Assembly: GCF_900141885.1 (NCBI RefSeq) | Contig: NZ_FQYY01000006.1 | Coordinates: forward strand, 186,001-250,000 | Source of the DNA: Mesonia phycicola | Lineage (GTDB): Bacteria > Bacteroidota > Bacteroidia > Flavobacteriales > Flavobacteriaceae | Length of the DNA stretch: 64,000 bases | Reading direction: 5' to 3' | Part shown: positions 49,994 through 60,414 of the stretch, piece by piece | Layout of the letters: the number at the start of each line of letters is the position of its first letter | Position numbering within the stretch: position 1 is the first letter of the stretch | Translations under genes and position numbers: made by a program | The notes under the pieces: model-generated | Seen by the model: only the letters and a program-made list of their open reading frames with translations | What the model was told of the DNA's origin: nothing | The model's database searches: none

Positions 49994-52120
49994 TTATTCT
50001 ACAGAATCAATTAAAATTTCTAAAATTTGAATAGCAGCATCGCTAATTTTAGTTCCTGGACCAAAAACAGCAACAGCACCTGCATCAAACAAGTATTGAT
50101 AATCTGCAGAAGGGATAACACCACCTACAATTACCATAATATCTTCTCGTCCATAATTTTTTAGCTCTTCAATTACTTGAGGTACTAAAGTTTTATGTCC
50201 AGCTGCAAGAGATGAAACCCCTAAGATATGTACATCATTTTCTACCGCTTGTTTAGCCGCTTCTTTTGGTGTTTGAAACAACGGACCAATATCTACATCA
50301 AAACCAACATCGGCATAACCTGTAGCTACTACTTTTGCACCACGATCGTGACCATCTTGCCCCATTTTAGCAATCATAATTCTTGGCCTTCTTCCTTCTA
50401 ATTCAGCAAATTGATTTGCTAATTCTTGTGCTTTTTTAAACGATTTGTCATCTTTAATTTCTTTACTATACACACCGCTAAAAGATTTGGTTTGTGCTTT
50501 ATGTCTGCCATAAATTTTTTCTAAAGCTATACTAATTTCACCAATACTGGCTCTAGCTTTAGCAGCATTAACGGCTAGTTCTAATAAATTATCAGTTTTA
50601 TTTTTGGCAGCTTTAGTTAATTTATTTAATGCTTCTTCAACTTTTTCATTATTTCTACTAGATTTAATTTCTTCCAACCTAGCAATTTGTTGCTTACGTA
50701 CGGTTTGGTTATCTACCTCAAGCGTAACAATAGGGTCTTCTTTTTCTCTTCGGTATTTGTTAACACCTACAATTACATCTTGGTTACTGTCTATTCTAGC
50801 TTGTTTTCTAGCTGCAGCTTCTTCAATTCTAAGTTTTGGGATTCCTTTTTCTATAGCTTTGGTCATTCCGCCCAATTCTTCAACCTCTTCAATTAGTTTC
50901 CAAGCTTTTTGCGCAATTTCATCAGTTAATTTTTCAACGTAATAGCTACCAGCCCAAGGGTCTACTGTTTTGGTGATATCTGTTTCGTCTTGTAAATATA
51001 GTTGTGTGTTTCTAGCAATTCTAGCAGAAAAATCTGTTGGTAAAGCAATAGCTTCATCTAAAGCATTTGTGTGTAAACTTTGCGTACCTCCAAATGCAGC
51101 AGCAGAAGCTTCAATACAAGTTCTAGCTACGTTATTAAAAGGATCTTGCTCTGTTAAGCTCCAACCGCTAGTTTGGCAATGAGTTCTTAATGAAAGTGAT
51201 TTTTGGTTTTTTGGGTTAAATTGCTTTACCAATTTTGCCCATAACATTCTGCCTGCACGCATTTTAGCAATTTCCATAAAATGATTCATTCCAATAGCCC
51301 AGAAAAAAGAAAGGCGAGGGGCAAAGCTATCTATATCCATCCCGGCAGCTAGACCTTTTCTTATATATTCTAATCCGTCAGCTAGTGTGTATGCTAGTTC
51401 AATATCACAAGTGGCACCAGCTTCTTGCATATGATATCCAGAAATACTAATGCTATTAAAACGAGGCATTTTGTTGGAAGTATATTCAAAAATATCTGAG
51501 ATAATTTTCATGGATGGGCTAGGTGGGTAAATGTATGTATTACGCACCATAAACTCTTTAAGGATATCGTTTTGAATGGTTCCTGATAGTTGTTCTGGTT
51601 TTACACCTTGCTCTTCTGCAGCAACAATATAAAATGCCATGATAGGTAAAACTGCTCCGTTCATGGTCATAGAAACTGACATTTTATCAAGCGGTATTTG
51701 ATCAAAAAGAATTTTCATGTCTTCTACCGAGTCTATGGCAACTCCTGCTTTACCAACATCTCCCACCACACGTTCGTGATCACTATCATAACCACGATGT
51801 GTTGCTAAATCAAAAGCTACAGAAAGTCCTTTTTGTCCTGCGGCTAAATTTCTTCTGTAAAAAGCATTACTTTCTTCTGCGGTAGAAAACCCAGCGTATT
51901 GCCTAATTGTCCAAGGTCTACGTACATACATAGTAGAGTAAGGGCCACGTAAAAAAGGAGAAATTCCTGCTGCAAAATTTAGATGTTCTAAATCTTTTGT
52001 GTCTTCTGCAGAATAAAACTTTTTTAGTTTAATTTTTTCTGCGGTAGAAAAAGTTTCTGAAGAAGAAGTTTTATTGTCTGAATTTTGAAGTTGTATATGT
52101 TGAACGTCTTTTCTTGACAT
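49994..52120 (-). CDS. scpA: Methylmalonyl-CoA mutase, large (B12-binding) subunit
   Basis: The catalytic subunit interconverts methylmalonyl-CoA and succinyl-CoA with adenosylcobalamin. Of 708 aa, about 1-560 form the TIM barrel ([66 protein letters not shown]). The cobalamin domain follows at about 575-708 with the base-off motif [27 protein letters not shown] (DxHxxG). It is the last gene of the udk-ftsB-mutase transcript, 62 bp after the small subunit. Confidence 0.96.
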   Translation of the reverse strand: MSRKDVQHIQLQNSDNKTSSSETFSTAEKIKLKKFYSAEDTKDLEHLNFAAGISPFLRGPYSTMYVRRPWTIRQYAGFSTAEESNAFYRRNLAAGQKGLSVAFDLATHRGYDSDHERVVGDVGKAGVAIDSVEDMKILFDQIPLDKMSVSMTMNGAVLPIMAFYIVAAEEQGVKPEQLSGTIQNDILKEFMVRNTYIYPPSPSMKIISDIFEYTSNKMPRFNSISISGYHMQEAGATCDIELAYTLADGLEYIRKGLAAGMDIDSFAPRLSFFWAIGMNHFMEIAKMRAGRMLWAKLVKQFNPKNQKSLSLRTHCQTSGWSLTEQDPFNNVARTCIEASAAAFGGTQSLHTNALDEAIALPTDFSARIARNTQLYLQDETDITKTVDPWAGSYYVEKLTDEIAQKAWKLIEEVEELGGMTKAIEKGIPKLRIEEAAARKQARIDSNQDVIVGVNKYRREKEDPIVTLEVDNQTVRKQQIARLEEIKSSRNNEKVEEALNKLTKAAKNKTDNLLELAVNAAKARASIGEISIALEKIYGRHKAQTKSFSGVYSKEIKDDKSFKKAQELANQFAELEGRRPRIMIAKMGQDGHDRGAKVVATGYADVGFDVDIGPLFQTPKEAAKQAVENDVHILGVSSLAAGHKTLVPQVIEELKNYGREDIMVIVGGVIPSADYQYLFDAGAVAVFGPGTKISDAAIQILEILIDSVE

Positions 52121-52182
52121 GTTCTTGATTTGTTTTAGAGTTTTACATCAACCTAAATTTATTTTAGGTTCTCATTCTACTA

Positions 52183-53559
52183 TTATTCTTTTTTTAAACG
52201 CTCTTGTTCATTTTTCTCTGCAAGTCTTTTTTGAATAATAGGGATAATCAATGTTTTTCTACTTTCTTTTAAAAGAAAAGGGTCTTTCTCTAAATCACCT
52301 TTCATTTTATCTTCCATATTTTGATACTTATTAGTACCAACTAATATTTTTTCTACTTTATTAAACTGTGCTTCTTCTTTATTTGCTTGTTCTTTTATTT
52401 TTCTCTGAATGGTGCCTTCTATTAAAGAGGTGATCCAGCCGCCAGCTTTTTCTATATCTTTAAATATATCTAAAGCTTTTTCTGCTAATTGAGTTGTAAT
52501 TTCTTCTATATAATAGCTTCCTTCGCTAGCATTTGCTACTTTATCAAAATAGCTTTCTTTTTTAAGAACTAGAAGCTGATTGCGGGCTATTCTTCTTCCA
52601 AAATCATTATCGTGGTGATAAATTTCATCGTAAGCAACATTGCAAACCCAATTTGCTCCTCCTAAAATAGCACTCATACTTTCTGTTGTGGTACGTAACA
52701 TATTTACATTATAATCGTAAATAGTTTTATTACGTTTGGTAGGGTAGGCTAGAATATCTATCTCTTCTGAAATTTGATAAACTTTAGCCAAGCTAGCATA
52801 TAATTGCCTTAATGCTTTTAGTTTAGCAATTTCAAAAAAGTAGTTAGAGCCTGTAGTAACTTTAAAAGTAGGTTTAAAGTTTTTTAATTGTTCTGGTGAT
52901 TTTTTATTTAAATAGTTTAAATATTCGTTTACGTGTGACAACGCATAGGCTAGTTGCTGTACTATATTGGCACCAGCATTTTGGTAAATAGAAGTGTCTA
53001 TACTAATTGTAGTAGAAACTATATTATTTAGCAGAATAAAGTTATCTAAAATTTTAAAATCTTCTTGTTGGTTAGAAAACCAATTTCCGGTTGCAGAAAG
53101 ATGACCAACTATATCTATACTTACAGAAACTTGATGTTTCTTGTTTTTTAAAAATTCTCTAAGTTGTAGAGGAGTTTCTGGAGATAAAAATTGAAAATCG
53201 AGAAAAATGGGTGTTTTCTCTAAATCGATTTCGGTAAGTAGGTTTGATAAATTAATCTCAGAAGAGGGGATAATTAACCAAAGAGCTTCTGCTCCTTTTT
53301 TTAAACTTTCTAAAAGTTGTTGACTTGTAGTTTTTGAGTTTATTACAAATTGCTCTGTAATATACCAATTAGTAGGGTTTGCAGGAGCGTGATTTTTGGT
53401 GAAATTTTCTTGATGATAAAACGGTTTTACATCTATCCCTTCATCTGTATGAAAAATTAGACTTTCATAGGCTGCACCTTTCAAATCTACCTGAATTTTT
53501 TGTTTCCATTCTTTTTCAGAAACTTCAGTAAAATCTTCAAATAGTTTTTTAGTCATCAT
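52183..53559 (-). CDS. Methylmalonyl-CoA mutase, small subunit (short form)
   Basis: The non-catalytic partner of the mutase, 458 aa. It contains the barrel region (FTEVSEKEWKQKIQVDLKG, TGSNYFFEIAKLKALRQLYA, TTTESMSAILGGANWVCNVAYDEIYH, FGRRIARNQLLVLKKESYFDKV) but no cobalamin-binding DxHxxG motif. It is also much shorter than the roughly 640-aa partner in Propionibacterium: the degenerate C-terminal B12-type domain is missing. Two adjacent ATGs (53559, 53556) are possible. Its start touches the stop of the FtsB-like gene without spacing. Confidence 0.93.
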   Translation of the reverse strand: MMTKKLFEDFTEVSEKEWKQKIQVDLKGAAYESLIFHTDEGIDVKPFYHQENFTKNHAPANPTNWYITEQFVINSKTTSQQLLESLKKGAEALWLIIPSSEINLSNLLTEIDLEKTPIFLDFQFLSPETPLQLREFLKNKKHQVSVSIDIVGHLSATGNWFSNQQEDFKILDNFILLNNIVSTTISIDTSIYQNAGANIVQQLAYALSHVNEYLNYLNKKSPEQLKNFKPTFKVTTGSNYFFEIAKLKALRQLYASLAKVYQISEEIDILAYPTKRNKTIYDYNVNMLRTTTESMSAILGGANWVCNVAYDEIYHHDNDFGRRIARNQLLVLKKESYFDKVANASEGSYYIEEITTQLAEKALDIFKDIEKAGGWITSLIEGTIQRKIKEQANKEEAQFNKVEKILVGTNKYQNMEDKMKGDLEKDPFLLKESRKTLIIPIIQKRLAEKNEQERLKKE

Positions 53560-53883
53560 TTAATCTTTTTTTACGCTATCTTCATATTCAATAATAAATA
53601 TTTCTTCATTTTCACGCTTCATATAATATTCTTCTCTAGCAAATTTTTCTAGTTCAGAAGAGTCATTTAAGCCTTCAATAATAGCTTTATCTTTTTTTAT
53701 TTCTGTTTGGTAGTATTCTTTATTGTTTTGCAATTTGTTTAGATCTTGATTTAATTCTTCGTGAACTAACCAAGAGTTACTGTCTAAAAAAAGCATCCAA
53801 AAAGAGAATACTAGTAAAATAAGCACGTATTTATTGCTTATAATTTTAAACCAGCGTTTTTGCCGAAGTTTTTTTAGTGTCAT
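53560..53883 (-). CDS. Septum formation initiator (FtsB/DivIC-like)
   Basis: A 107-aa bitopic membrane protein: a short basic cytoplasmic start (KKLRQKRWFKIISNK), one helix at about 18-37, then a coiled coil (LNQDLNKLQNNKEYYQTEIKKDKAIIEGL) and the family ending LEKFAREEYYMKRENEEIFII. FtsB/DivIC proteins stabilise the division complex with FtsL/FtsQ. It is between udk (18 bp upstream) and the mutase small subunit (no gap). Confidence 0.92.
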   Translation of the reverse strand: MTLKKLRQKRWFKIISNKYVLILLVFSFWMLFLDSNSWLVHEELNQDLNKLQNNKEYYQTEIKKDKAIIEGLNDSSELEKFAREEYYMKRENEEIFIIEYEDSVKKD

Positions 53884-53901
53884 TGTTACGAAGATACAAA
53901 A

Positions 53902-54510
53902 TTAGTCTAAGCGTTCTCTAATAATTGTTTGTACAATATCTACTGCAACGGTATTGTATCTATTGTTTGGGATAATTATATCTGCAAATTCTTTAGAAGG
54001 TTCTATAAATTGCTGGTGCATTGGTTTTAAGGTGGTTTGGTAACGATTTAAAACTTCGTCTAAATCGCGGCCACGTTCTTTCATATCTCTTTTTAATCTT
54101 CTAATTAAACGCTCATCACTATCTGCGTGTACGTAAATCATGATATCAAAAAGTTCACGAAGCTCAGGGTTGGTAAGTATTAAAATACCTTCTACTAACA
54201 TTACTTTTTTAGGGGGAGTTTCTATGGTTTCTCCTGTACGGTTATGGTCTGTAAAAGAGTATACTGGTTGCGGAATAGATTTACCTTCTTTTAATTGTTT
54301 AAGGTGTTTTACTAATAATTCAAAATCTATAGACTGCGGATGGTCAAAATTAATTTTAGTACGTTGATCGTAAGAAAGATCACTTGTATCTCTGTAATAA
54401 GAATCTTGAGAAATTACTGCTACTTCTTCATGCTGTAATTCATCTATAATGGTATTTACTACTGTTGTTTTACCACTTCCGGTTCCTCCAGCTATCCCTA
54501 TAATAAGCAT
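53902..54510 (-). CDS. udk: Uridine kinase
   Basis: Udk phosphorylates uridine and cytidine in pyrimidine salvage. The 202-aa protein has the P-loop GIAGGTGSGKTTV (residues 5-17), SQDSYYRD, NFDHPQSIDFELL, PVYSFTDHNRTGET and FVEGILIL-like MLVEGILILTNPELRELFDIMIYV. It heads the udk-ftsB-mutase transcript and has its own -7 box. Confidence 0.95.
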   Translation of the reverse strand: MLIIGIAGGTGSGKTTVVNTIIDELQHEEVAVISQDSYYRDTSDLSYDQRTKINFDHPQSIDFELLVKHLKQLKEGKSIPQPVYSFTDHNRTGETIETPPKKVMLVEGILILTNPELRELFDIMIYVHADSDERLIRRLKRDMKERGRDLDEVLNRYQTTLKPMHQQFIEPSKEFADIIIPNNRYNTVAVDIVQTIIRERLD

Positions 54511-54527
54511 AATCTAATTTTTTTTGA

Positions 54528-54535
54528 CAAAATTA
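54528..54535 (-). promoter_or_regulatory. -7 promoter box of udk
   Basis: The minus strand reads TAATTTTG, an exact TAnnTTTG match, 17 bp before the udk ATG at 54510. Confidence 0.55.
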
Positions 54536-54698
54536 ACTAATATTTAAACTTATGAAATAGGATAAAGGTTTTGTTATCAACGATTTTTTAGTTGGTTTAC
54601 ATATTAGTAAAACAATATAGGTAGCCATTACCCAAAACTCTATTTTAGAGTTTACTTGTAATTTTAAACTAAAAATGAAAAGTTAGAAAAACAATAAA

Positions 54699-55319
54699 TT
54701 AACCTAGAAGTCTTTTTTTCTGTCTAAATACAAACAATTTTAAGTGGTATAGAAAATAAGATTTTTCGTGTTCTTTAGCAGTATTGTGTCTTTTATTAAA
54801 ACTATTTAAGGCAGACGTTAAATCTCCTTCTGCATTAATTGCATTCCAAAAATTTTCAAAATCTTCTTTAATATTTTCAAGGCGAATGGTAATGTGTTGC
54901 GGTTGGTGCTTTAAAAAAGAATGGATATTTGCAGTAACAGTGTCTACATAATCATAGCAAAGCTGAAGTTGCTCTTCTTTAGAAAGAGTTTCTGGAGGAG
55001 TCATTTTAATACCTCCTGCATAAGCATCTACCATACTTTTCTTTTTAAAGAAGCGCTTGTTATAACTCGATGCTGTTTTATCTCGATTTCTAACCAAATG
55101 CACATAGAAAACTTGCTTAGGAAAGTTTTTTTCTAATTCTCCCAAATGCCAACTTAAGCGATTATCAGCTTCAATATGGTTATCTGGATAATTAAAACGT
55201 TCTTGCCCTAATTTTTGAGATTGCGTTTCATGGCCACAAGTATAATTTGTTATGTACTTACAGGCTTCTACAAAACTAAAAGAACCACAACGTCCCGTAC
55301 TTAAAACAAATATGCGCAT
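54699..55319 (-). CDS. Sulfotransferase-like P-loop protein
   Basis: A 206-aa protein opening MRIFVLSTGRCGSFSFVEAC, which resembles the 5'-phosphosulfate-binding loop of sulfotransferases (S/TGRCGS). A later segment KQVFYVHLVRNRDKTASSYNKRFF fits the 3'-phosphate-binding region (HLVRN). The donor would be PAPS and the acceptor is unknown; no sulfate activation genes are nearby. An in-frame ATG at 55352 is upstream of the -7 box, so the start at 55319 is preferred. The family call is tentative. Confidence 0.7.
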   Translation of the reverse strand: MRIFVLSTGRCGSFSFVEACKYITNYTCGHETQSQKLGQERFNYPDNHIEADNRLSWHLGELEKNFPKQVFYVHLVRNRDKTASSYNKRFFKKKSMVDAYAGGIKMTPPETLSKEEQLQLCYDYVDTVTANIHSFLKHQPQHITIRLENIKEDFENFWNAINAEGDLTSALNSFNKRHNTAKEHEKSYFLYHLKLFVFRQKKRLLG

Positions 55320-55339
55320 TGAAAAATTGATTTTGATTT

Positions 55340-55347
55340 CAAAAATA
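55340..55347 (-). promoter_or_regulatory. -7 promoter box of the sulfotransferase-like gene
   Basis: The minus strand reads TATTTTTG, an exact TAnnTTTG match, ending 20 bp before the ATG at 55319. Confidence 0.5.
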
Positions 55348-55475
55348 GACAAAGAATTGATAGTAGAACTATTTTATACTTGTCACTTTTTCAACTTTTA
55401 CAAAAAGCCATACTCTTTAAATAATAGTAAATGCTTTATTATTTGTAGTTAGTTATTTTATTGAGAAACGGATAA

Positions 55476-56072
55476 CTAGTAAATTTCTGAAAACTGTTGT
55501 TTCAAAATTCTTAAATTGATTTCTTTTTGAGGCTGAAGTTCTTTTTTACCGTAAGAAGTAAAATATTTATGACGCTCTAAAAAGTCTATATTTAGTTTTA
55601 CCCACTCTTTATTACTAAAGCACATTTTTAAGTGCTCACTCCATTCTTCTCTAAGAAGTTTATTTTTAGAGATAAAGTTTTTTTTCCCTAAGTGAGATAA
55701 ATCTGCATCACAAATTACTTGCTCTAATAAATTAGTTGGTGTTTGTGGCATTTTGGTAGCTAAAATACATTTTACCACTTTTTCAATTTTAGAAGAATTA
55801 AAACCAATAGAAGTTAAATAGTCTGAAGCCTTGCGAGCGCTCATGTCTTCATGGTCTTTAAAACAATCAATATTACCAGTGTCATGAAACAAAGCTGCTA
55901 AAAGTACAATCTCTAGCTCTTCTTCATTTAAATTTGAGTATATGCCTATTTTCTTTGCAGAAGCAAAAACTTCATTAGTATGCTGGTTGTTATGAAAAGC
56001 AAGCTCATTACAGCGACTTTTTAATAGTAGCTGCGTGCAGTGTTTTTTTGTTTTTTCAAGTAAAGCATTCAT
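55476..56072 (-). CDS. HD domain metal-dependent phosphohydrolase
   Basis: A 198-aa cytoplasmic protein with an HD domain: first His in AFHNNQHTNEVFASA, the HD pair in VLLAALFHDTGNIDCFKDHEDMSARKASDYL, and the last Asp in LEQVICDADLSHLG. Such proteins hydrolyse nucleotides or cyclic nucleotides, but the substrate cannot be read from the sequence. It is isolated, between the sulfotransferase-like gene and the metal-efflux cluster. Confidence 0.85.
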   Translation of the reverse strand: MNALLEKTKKHCTQLLLKSRCNELAFHNNQHTNEVFASAKKIGIYSNLNEEELEIVLLAALFHDTGNIDCFKDHEDMSARKASDYLTSIGFNSSKIEKVVKCILATKMPQTPTNLLEQVICDADLSHLGKKNFISKNKLLREEWSEHLKMCFSNKEWVKLNIDFLERHKYFTSYGKKELQPQKEINLRILKQQFSEIY

Positions 56073-56176
56073 AATTTATAAAAATTAAATAGTAGCTTTT
56101 ACGGCATAGTTGTTTTTGCGATTATTTATATTAACTAAATTAATAAAAAAATATTGCTTTAATTATAAATTGACGT

Positions 56177-57844
56177 TTAATTAATTACATCTATCACACT
56201 TCCGCATTGTAACATAGAGTTACCGTAATACGGATTTTCAATTTTTTTACTCAAACTAATCCAAGTGGCTCCTTTATTATTATTGGTCATTGGGCATTTT
56301 TGTACATATAATTGCTGGGTAGATGCAATTTGTTTAGCCAACTGAATTATATTTTGTGAGAGAGTAATAAAATATTCTCTTTGTTTTACTATAGAAGAAG
56401 TATTGCGTATAAGAAGAAGGTTTTCTTGTAATTTTTGAAATTCTTGCTGAAGTTTTTCTTCTCCGGTAGAGATATTTTTTAATAATGCTAAAGTTTTTTG
56501 AGCAGATAGTTGTGCGGCAGTAGAATCTGTTTTTACCAAATTATTTTTTATAGATAAGTAGTTATCTACTATTTGATAAAACTTTCCTGTATTCTCTTCA
56601 TTAATACTTAATAAATTATTTTCTGCAGTCATCATAGATTTTTTGCCTTGTAGTTGCGCCGCTGCATCTACAGTAAATGTTCCGTTAGTAACAATCTCGT
56701 CCCCTTTTTGTAAACCATGTAGAACTGCATAGGTATTGCCAGTTTCATTTCCTAATTGAATTTCACGCATTTCAAAAACAGGTAGGTTTTTATCTACCTT
56801 TAAGTAAACAGTAGAACGCTCTCCCGTCCACATCACTGCACTTTTAGGTACGCTAATTAGATTTTTTTTAGATACATTATCATTTTCTAAGTAACCTGTG
56901 ATAAACATACCTGGTTTTAAAAGTTTATTTTTATTTTGAAGCTCTGCTCTAATTACAAGTGTTCTGGTAGTGGCATTTAAAACAGGATCTATAAAATTTA
57001 TGGTAGTTTTAAATTCTTGAGTAGGGTAGGCATCTGCTTTTACAAGTATTGGTTGCCCTTTTTTAAATTGATACATCTCATTTTCATAAGCATCTAACTC
57101 TGCCCATACGGTAGACAGGTTAGAAACTTTAAAAATAGGTTTACCATCCATAATATGTGCTCCTTCAGTTACATCTATAGAAGTAACTACTCCAGCAACG
57201 TGTGAGTAAATGGTAATTTTAGTAAGTGGCTTTTTGCTTTGTTCTATTTTTTTTAATTGATTTTCATGAATACGCCAGTTTTTAAATTTATTACGTACCG
57301 CTTCATATAATCTAGGCTGATTTTTTTTGTTTTTATAGGCAGAAATTAATTCTTGCTGAGCAGCAACTAAATCTGGAGAATAAATAACCGCAACAGGTTG
57401 TCCCATTTTCACATATTCACCAAGAGAATTTACGTATAACTTTTCTATTCTACCATTAAAATGAGCAGGTTGGGTGGCAGTTTCTTCTTTATTTTCTGTG
57501 ATTTTTCCTGAAAGAGTTACTTTATTGGCGGTAGAGGAAGATTGCCCAACTACTGTGGTCTCTATATTAGCAAGAGCCATAGCATTTTTAGAGAGTGAAA
57601 ATTGATTTTCACTTAGTTCACTTCCATTTGTTTCTAACGGAATTAATTCCATTCCGCAGATTGGGCAATCACCAGGTTCTTCTCTTATAATTTGTGGGTG
57701 CATAGAGCACGTCCAAAGTTCATTTGTTTCTGCAGTAAGAGGTGTTTGTGTTTTTTCTAAATTTTTTTCAGAAGAATTAAAAAATAGATAGCCTAGAAAA
57801 ACTCCTACAATTAACAATAAAATATATATCAAGTATTTTTTCAT
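56177..57844 (-). CDS. CusB-like efflux adaptor with metal-binding N-domain and DUF3347-like tail
   Basis: A 555-aa periplasmic adaptor of the RND metal-efflux type, anchored by a helix at about 4-25. Residues 43-72 form a heavy-metal-binding domain (LWTCSMHPQIIREEPGDCPICGMELIPLE cut in two here: WTCSMHPQI then GDCPICGMELI). The membrane-fusion core spans about 110-400 (biotinyl-lipoyl-like hairpin, GHVAGVVTSIDV-like YSHVAGVVTSIDVTEG). The C-terminal part (about 430-555) is a DUF3347-like helical module ending KCPMTNNNKGATWIS and NPYYGNSMLQCG. It is the last gene of the metal cluster, 6 bp after copA. Confidence 0.9.
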   Translation of the reverse strand: MKKYLIYILLLIVGVFLGYLFFNSSEKNLEKTQTPLTAETNELWTCSMHPQIIREEPGDCPICGMELIPLETNGSELSENQFSLSKNAMALANIETTVVGQSSSTANKVTLSGKITENKEETATQPAHFNGRIEKLYVNSLGEYVKMGQPVAVIYSPDLVAAQQELISAYKNKKNQPRLYEAVRNKFKNWRIHENQLKKIEQSKKPLTKITIYSHVAGVVTSIDVTEGAHIMDGKPIFKVSNLSTVWAELDAYENEMYQFKKGQPILVKADAYPTQEFKTTINFIDPVLNATTRTLVIRAELQNKNKLLKPGMFITGYLENDNVSKKNLISVPKSAVMWTGERSTVYLKVDKNLPVFEMREIQLGNETGNTYAVLHGLQKGDEIVTNGTFTVDAAAQLQGKKSMMTAENNLLSINEENTGKFYQIVDNYLSIKNNLVKTDSTAAQLSAQKTLALLKNISTGEEKLQQEFQKLQENLLLIRNTSSIVKQREYFITLSQNIIQLAKQIASTQQLYVQKCPMTNNNKGATWISLSKKIENPYYGNSMLQCGSVIDVIN

Positions 57845-57850
57845 CTTGTT

Positions 57851-60346
57851 TTAAATATTAGCTCCACGTAATCTTAGAGCGTTGGTAATTACAGAAACAG
57901 AGCTAAAACTCATTGCTAAAGCTGCAATCATAGGAGATAATAAAATCCCGAAAAAAGGAAATAATATTCCTGCAGCAATAGGAACCCCAATACTATTGTA
58001 AATAAGGGCAAAAAATAAATTCTGTTTTATATTCTTAATTACTTTTTCACTTAAATGTATGGCTTTTACAATCCCTTGTAAGTCACCTTTTACTAAAGTA
58101 ACTTCTGCACTTTCTATAGCAACATCTGTACCAGTACCCATAGCAATACCTATATTACTTTGAGCTAGAGCAGGAGCGTCATTAATACCATCACCAGCCA
58201 TTGCTACTTTTTTACCTTCTGCTTGTAAACGTTTTACTTCTTCTTGTTTGGCACCAGGTAGCATACTTGCTTTAAAATGCAAAAGACCTACCTCTTTAGC
58301 TACTGCTGCGGCAGTTTGTTTATTATCTCCGGTAAGCATAACTACTTCAATATTTTTGCGTTGTAGTTCTTGTATTGCTTTTTTAGAGCTTTTTTTAATT
58401 GGGTCTCCAATAACTACATAACCCAAAACCTCTTTTGTATTAGCGAGATAAGAAACTGTTTTACCTTTTTCTTGTTGCTGAAGTATTTCTTGTTGTAAAT
58501 CTTGAGATACATTAATAGAATGGTCTTCTATTAAACGTTTATTTCCTAAAAAGTACAATTCATTATCTATTTTGCCTTCTACACCTTTACCTGTAATTGC
58601 TTTAAAATCTTGTGTTTTTTGTAGTTTAATCTCTCTTTTTTTAGCATAATTGAGTGTTGCTTTTGCTAAAGGATGTTCACTGTATTGATTTAAAGAAGCA
58701 ATGAGGTGAAGTGTTTTTTCTTCAGAATAATTTTTAGCAAAACCTATTTTTTCTACTTTAGGTTTTCCTTCTGTAAGTGTACCTGTTTTATCTACAATAA
58801 GTACATCTATTTGGTTAAGTTTCTCTAGCGCTTCTGCATTTTTAATTAGCACTCCGTTTTGTGCTCCTTTACCAATACCAACCATAACAGACATAGGTGT
58901 TGCTAGGCCTAAGGCACACGGACAAGCAATAATTAATACTGCAACTGCATTTACAAAACCAAAAACATACGCAGGTTCTGGTCCCCAAATGGCCCAAATA
59001 AAAAATGTAATGATAGAAATAATTACTACCACAGGTACAAAATAAGCAGATATTTTATCGGCTACTTTTTGAATAGGAGCCTGACTTCTGCTAGCTTTAT
59101 TTACCATTTCTATTATTTGAGAAAGTAGTGTTTCTTTACCTACTTTTTCGGCTCTCATTACAAAACTTTGCTCGCCATTAATGGTACCAGCACTTACTGT
59201 GTCTCCTTCTATTTTTTCTGCAGGAATAGGTTCTCCTGTAATCATAGACTCATCTATACTACTAGAACCTTCTATAATTACTCCATCTACAGGGATTTTA
59301 TCTCCTGGTTTTACACGTAATTTATCACTAACTTCAATTTGATTAACAGAAATTTTCTCTTCTAGATCTCCGTTAATTCGTGTAGCTTCATTAGGGCTTA
59401 GTTTTATTAGTTCTTTTACAGCAGAGTTAGTTTTACTGTGTGCACGAGCCTCCATTAATTGCCCTAATAAAACGAGGGTTAAAATTACCGTTGCTGCTTC
59501 AAAATAAACGTGAACCGTTCCGCTTTCGGTTTTAAATTGCGCGGGAAAAATATCAGGAAATAAAAGTGATACCACACTAAACAACCAAGCAACACTAGCC
59601 CCAATACCAATAAGGGTAAACATATTTAAATTCCAAGTGATAATGGATTTGTAGGCACGTTCAAAAAACATCCAAGTAGCATAAAAAATCACAGGAACAG
59701 ATAATACTAACTGAATCCAATTCCAATACTTTAGATCTAAAATATTGTAAAGAGGATTGTTATTAAACATATCTGACATAGAGATGATAAATACCGGTAA
59801 GGTAAAAGCAACAGCTATCCAGAATTTTCTTTTTAATTGAGCATACGTTTTTTCTTCTGCAGAGAGGTCTGGTTTTTTAGGTACCAAATCCATCCCACAC
59901 TTAGGGCAATCTCCTGGTTGGTCTTTTATAACCTCTGGGTGCATTGGGCAAGTATATTGCGTGTTGGTTGGTACAGTAGAAACTTCTTCTACCAAATCCA
60001 TTCCGCATTTTGGGCAATCACCAGGTTGAGAGTAAGTTTTATCTCCCTCACAATGCATTGGGCAATAATAAACCCCTGTACCATTTTCTTGTTTTTTAAG
60101 AGAAGATGATTTTTTTTTAGGTTTAGGTTTTTGGTCTAGAGGATGAATGGAGTAACTACCGCCATCATTTTTTAAGGCTTCTTGAAATTTTTTTAACGGA
60201 ATATGTTTTTCCATTTCAATTTCAGCTTGGGCTTTTTCTAGATTTACCTCTACGTTTTTAACTCCGTTAACTTTTGCTAAGGTTTGTTTTACGTGATTTT
60301 GGCAACCACCGCAAGACATTCCGTGTATATGATAGGTATATTTCAT
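57851..60346 (-). CDS. copA: Copper-transporting P-type ATPase (CopA-like)
   Basis: An inner-membrane P1B ATPase of 831 aa that exports Cu(I) or a related soft metal. Order: an HMA domain with [10 protein letters not shown] (residues 9-18), two heavy-metal-binding domains at about 92-122 and 132-160 (each with CPMH then [11 protein letters not shown]), then the membrane region. The actuator loop has SMITGEPIP, the ion-pathway helix [13 protein letters not shown] (about residue 479), and the phosphorylation site [10 protein letters not shown] (about D519). Further on come TGDNKQTA and [12 protein letters not shown]. All catalytic motifs are intact. A -7 box and repeats lie just upstream. Confidence 0.96.
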   Translation of the reverse strand: MKYTYHIHGMSCGGCQNHVKQTLAKVNGVKNVEVNLEKAQAEIEMEKHIPLKKFQEALKNDGGSYSIHPLDQKPKPKKKSSSLKKQENGTGVYYCPMHCEGDKTYSQPGDCPKCGMDLVEEVSTVPTNTQYTCPMHPEVIKDQPGDCPKCGMDLVPKKPDLSAEEKTYAQLKRKFWIAVAFTLPVFIISMSDMFNNNPLYNILDLKYWNWIQLVLSVPVIFYATWMFFERAYKSIITWNLNMFTLIGIGASVAWLFSVVSLLFPDIFPAQFKTESGTVHVYFEAATVILTLVLLGQLMEARAHSKTNSAVKELIKLSPNEATRINGDLEEKISVNQIEVSDKLRVKPGDKIPVDGVIIEGSSSIDESMITGEPIPAEKIEGDTVSAGTINGEQSFVMRAEKVGKETLLSQIIEMVNKASRSQAPIQKVADKISAYFVPVVVIISIITFFIWAIWGPEPAYVFGFVNAVAVLIIACPCALGLATPMSVMVGIGKGAQNGVLIKNAEALEKLNQIDVLIVDKTGTLTEGKPKVEKIGFAKNYSEEKTLHLIASLNQYSEHPLAKATLNYAKKREIKLQKTQDFKAITGKGVEGKIDNELYFLGNKRLIEDHSINVSQDLQQEILQQQEKGKTVSYLANTKEVLGYVVIGDPIKKSSKKAIQELQRKNIEVVMLTGDNKQTAAAVAKEVGLLHFKASMLPGAKQEEVKRLQAEGKKVAMAGDGINDAPALAQSNIGIAMGTGTDVAIESAEVTLVKGDLQGIVKAIHLSEKVIKNIKQNLFFALIYNSIGVPIAAGILFPFFGILLSPMIAALAMSFSSVSVITNALRLRGANI

Positions 60347-60364
60347 CTCAAATTATTTTATAAG

Positions 60365-60372
60365 CAAAGTTA
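60365..60372 (-). promoter_or_regulatory. -7 promoter box of copA
   Basis: The minus strand reads TAACTTTG, an exact TAnnTTTG match, 18 bp before the copA ATG at 60346. It shows that copA and the adaptor gene can be expressed apart from the upstream genes of the cluster. Confidence 0.6.
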
Positions 60373-60391
60373 AGCAGAGAATAAAGCAGAG
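60372..60391 (-). repeat. Direct repeat upstream of copA, candidate regulator site
   Basis: On the minus strand CTCTGCTT occurs twice, at 60384-60391 and 60372-60379, separated by TATT, a 12-bp period. The second copy touches the -7 box. The first copy is also part of a short palindrome AAAGC-AGA-GCTTT at 60383-60395. AraC-type activators bind direct repeats next to the -35 region, and an AraC-type gene lies just upstream. Confidence 0.5.
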
Positions 60392-60414
60392 CTTTACATA
60401 ATTATAGGTAGGGT

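Noticed and set aside
50604-50942. 112-codon open frame on the plus strand inside the mutase large subunit
   Set aside because: Antisense to a conserved enzyme, composition follows the opposite strand, no own promoter or family match.
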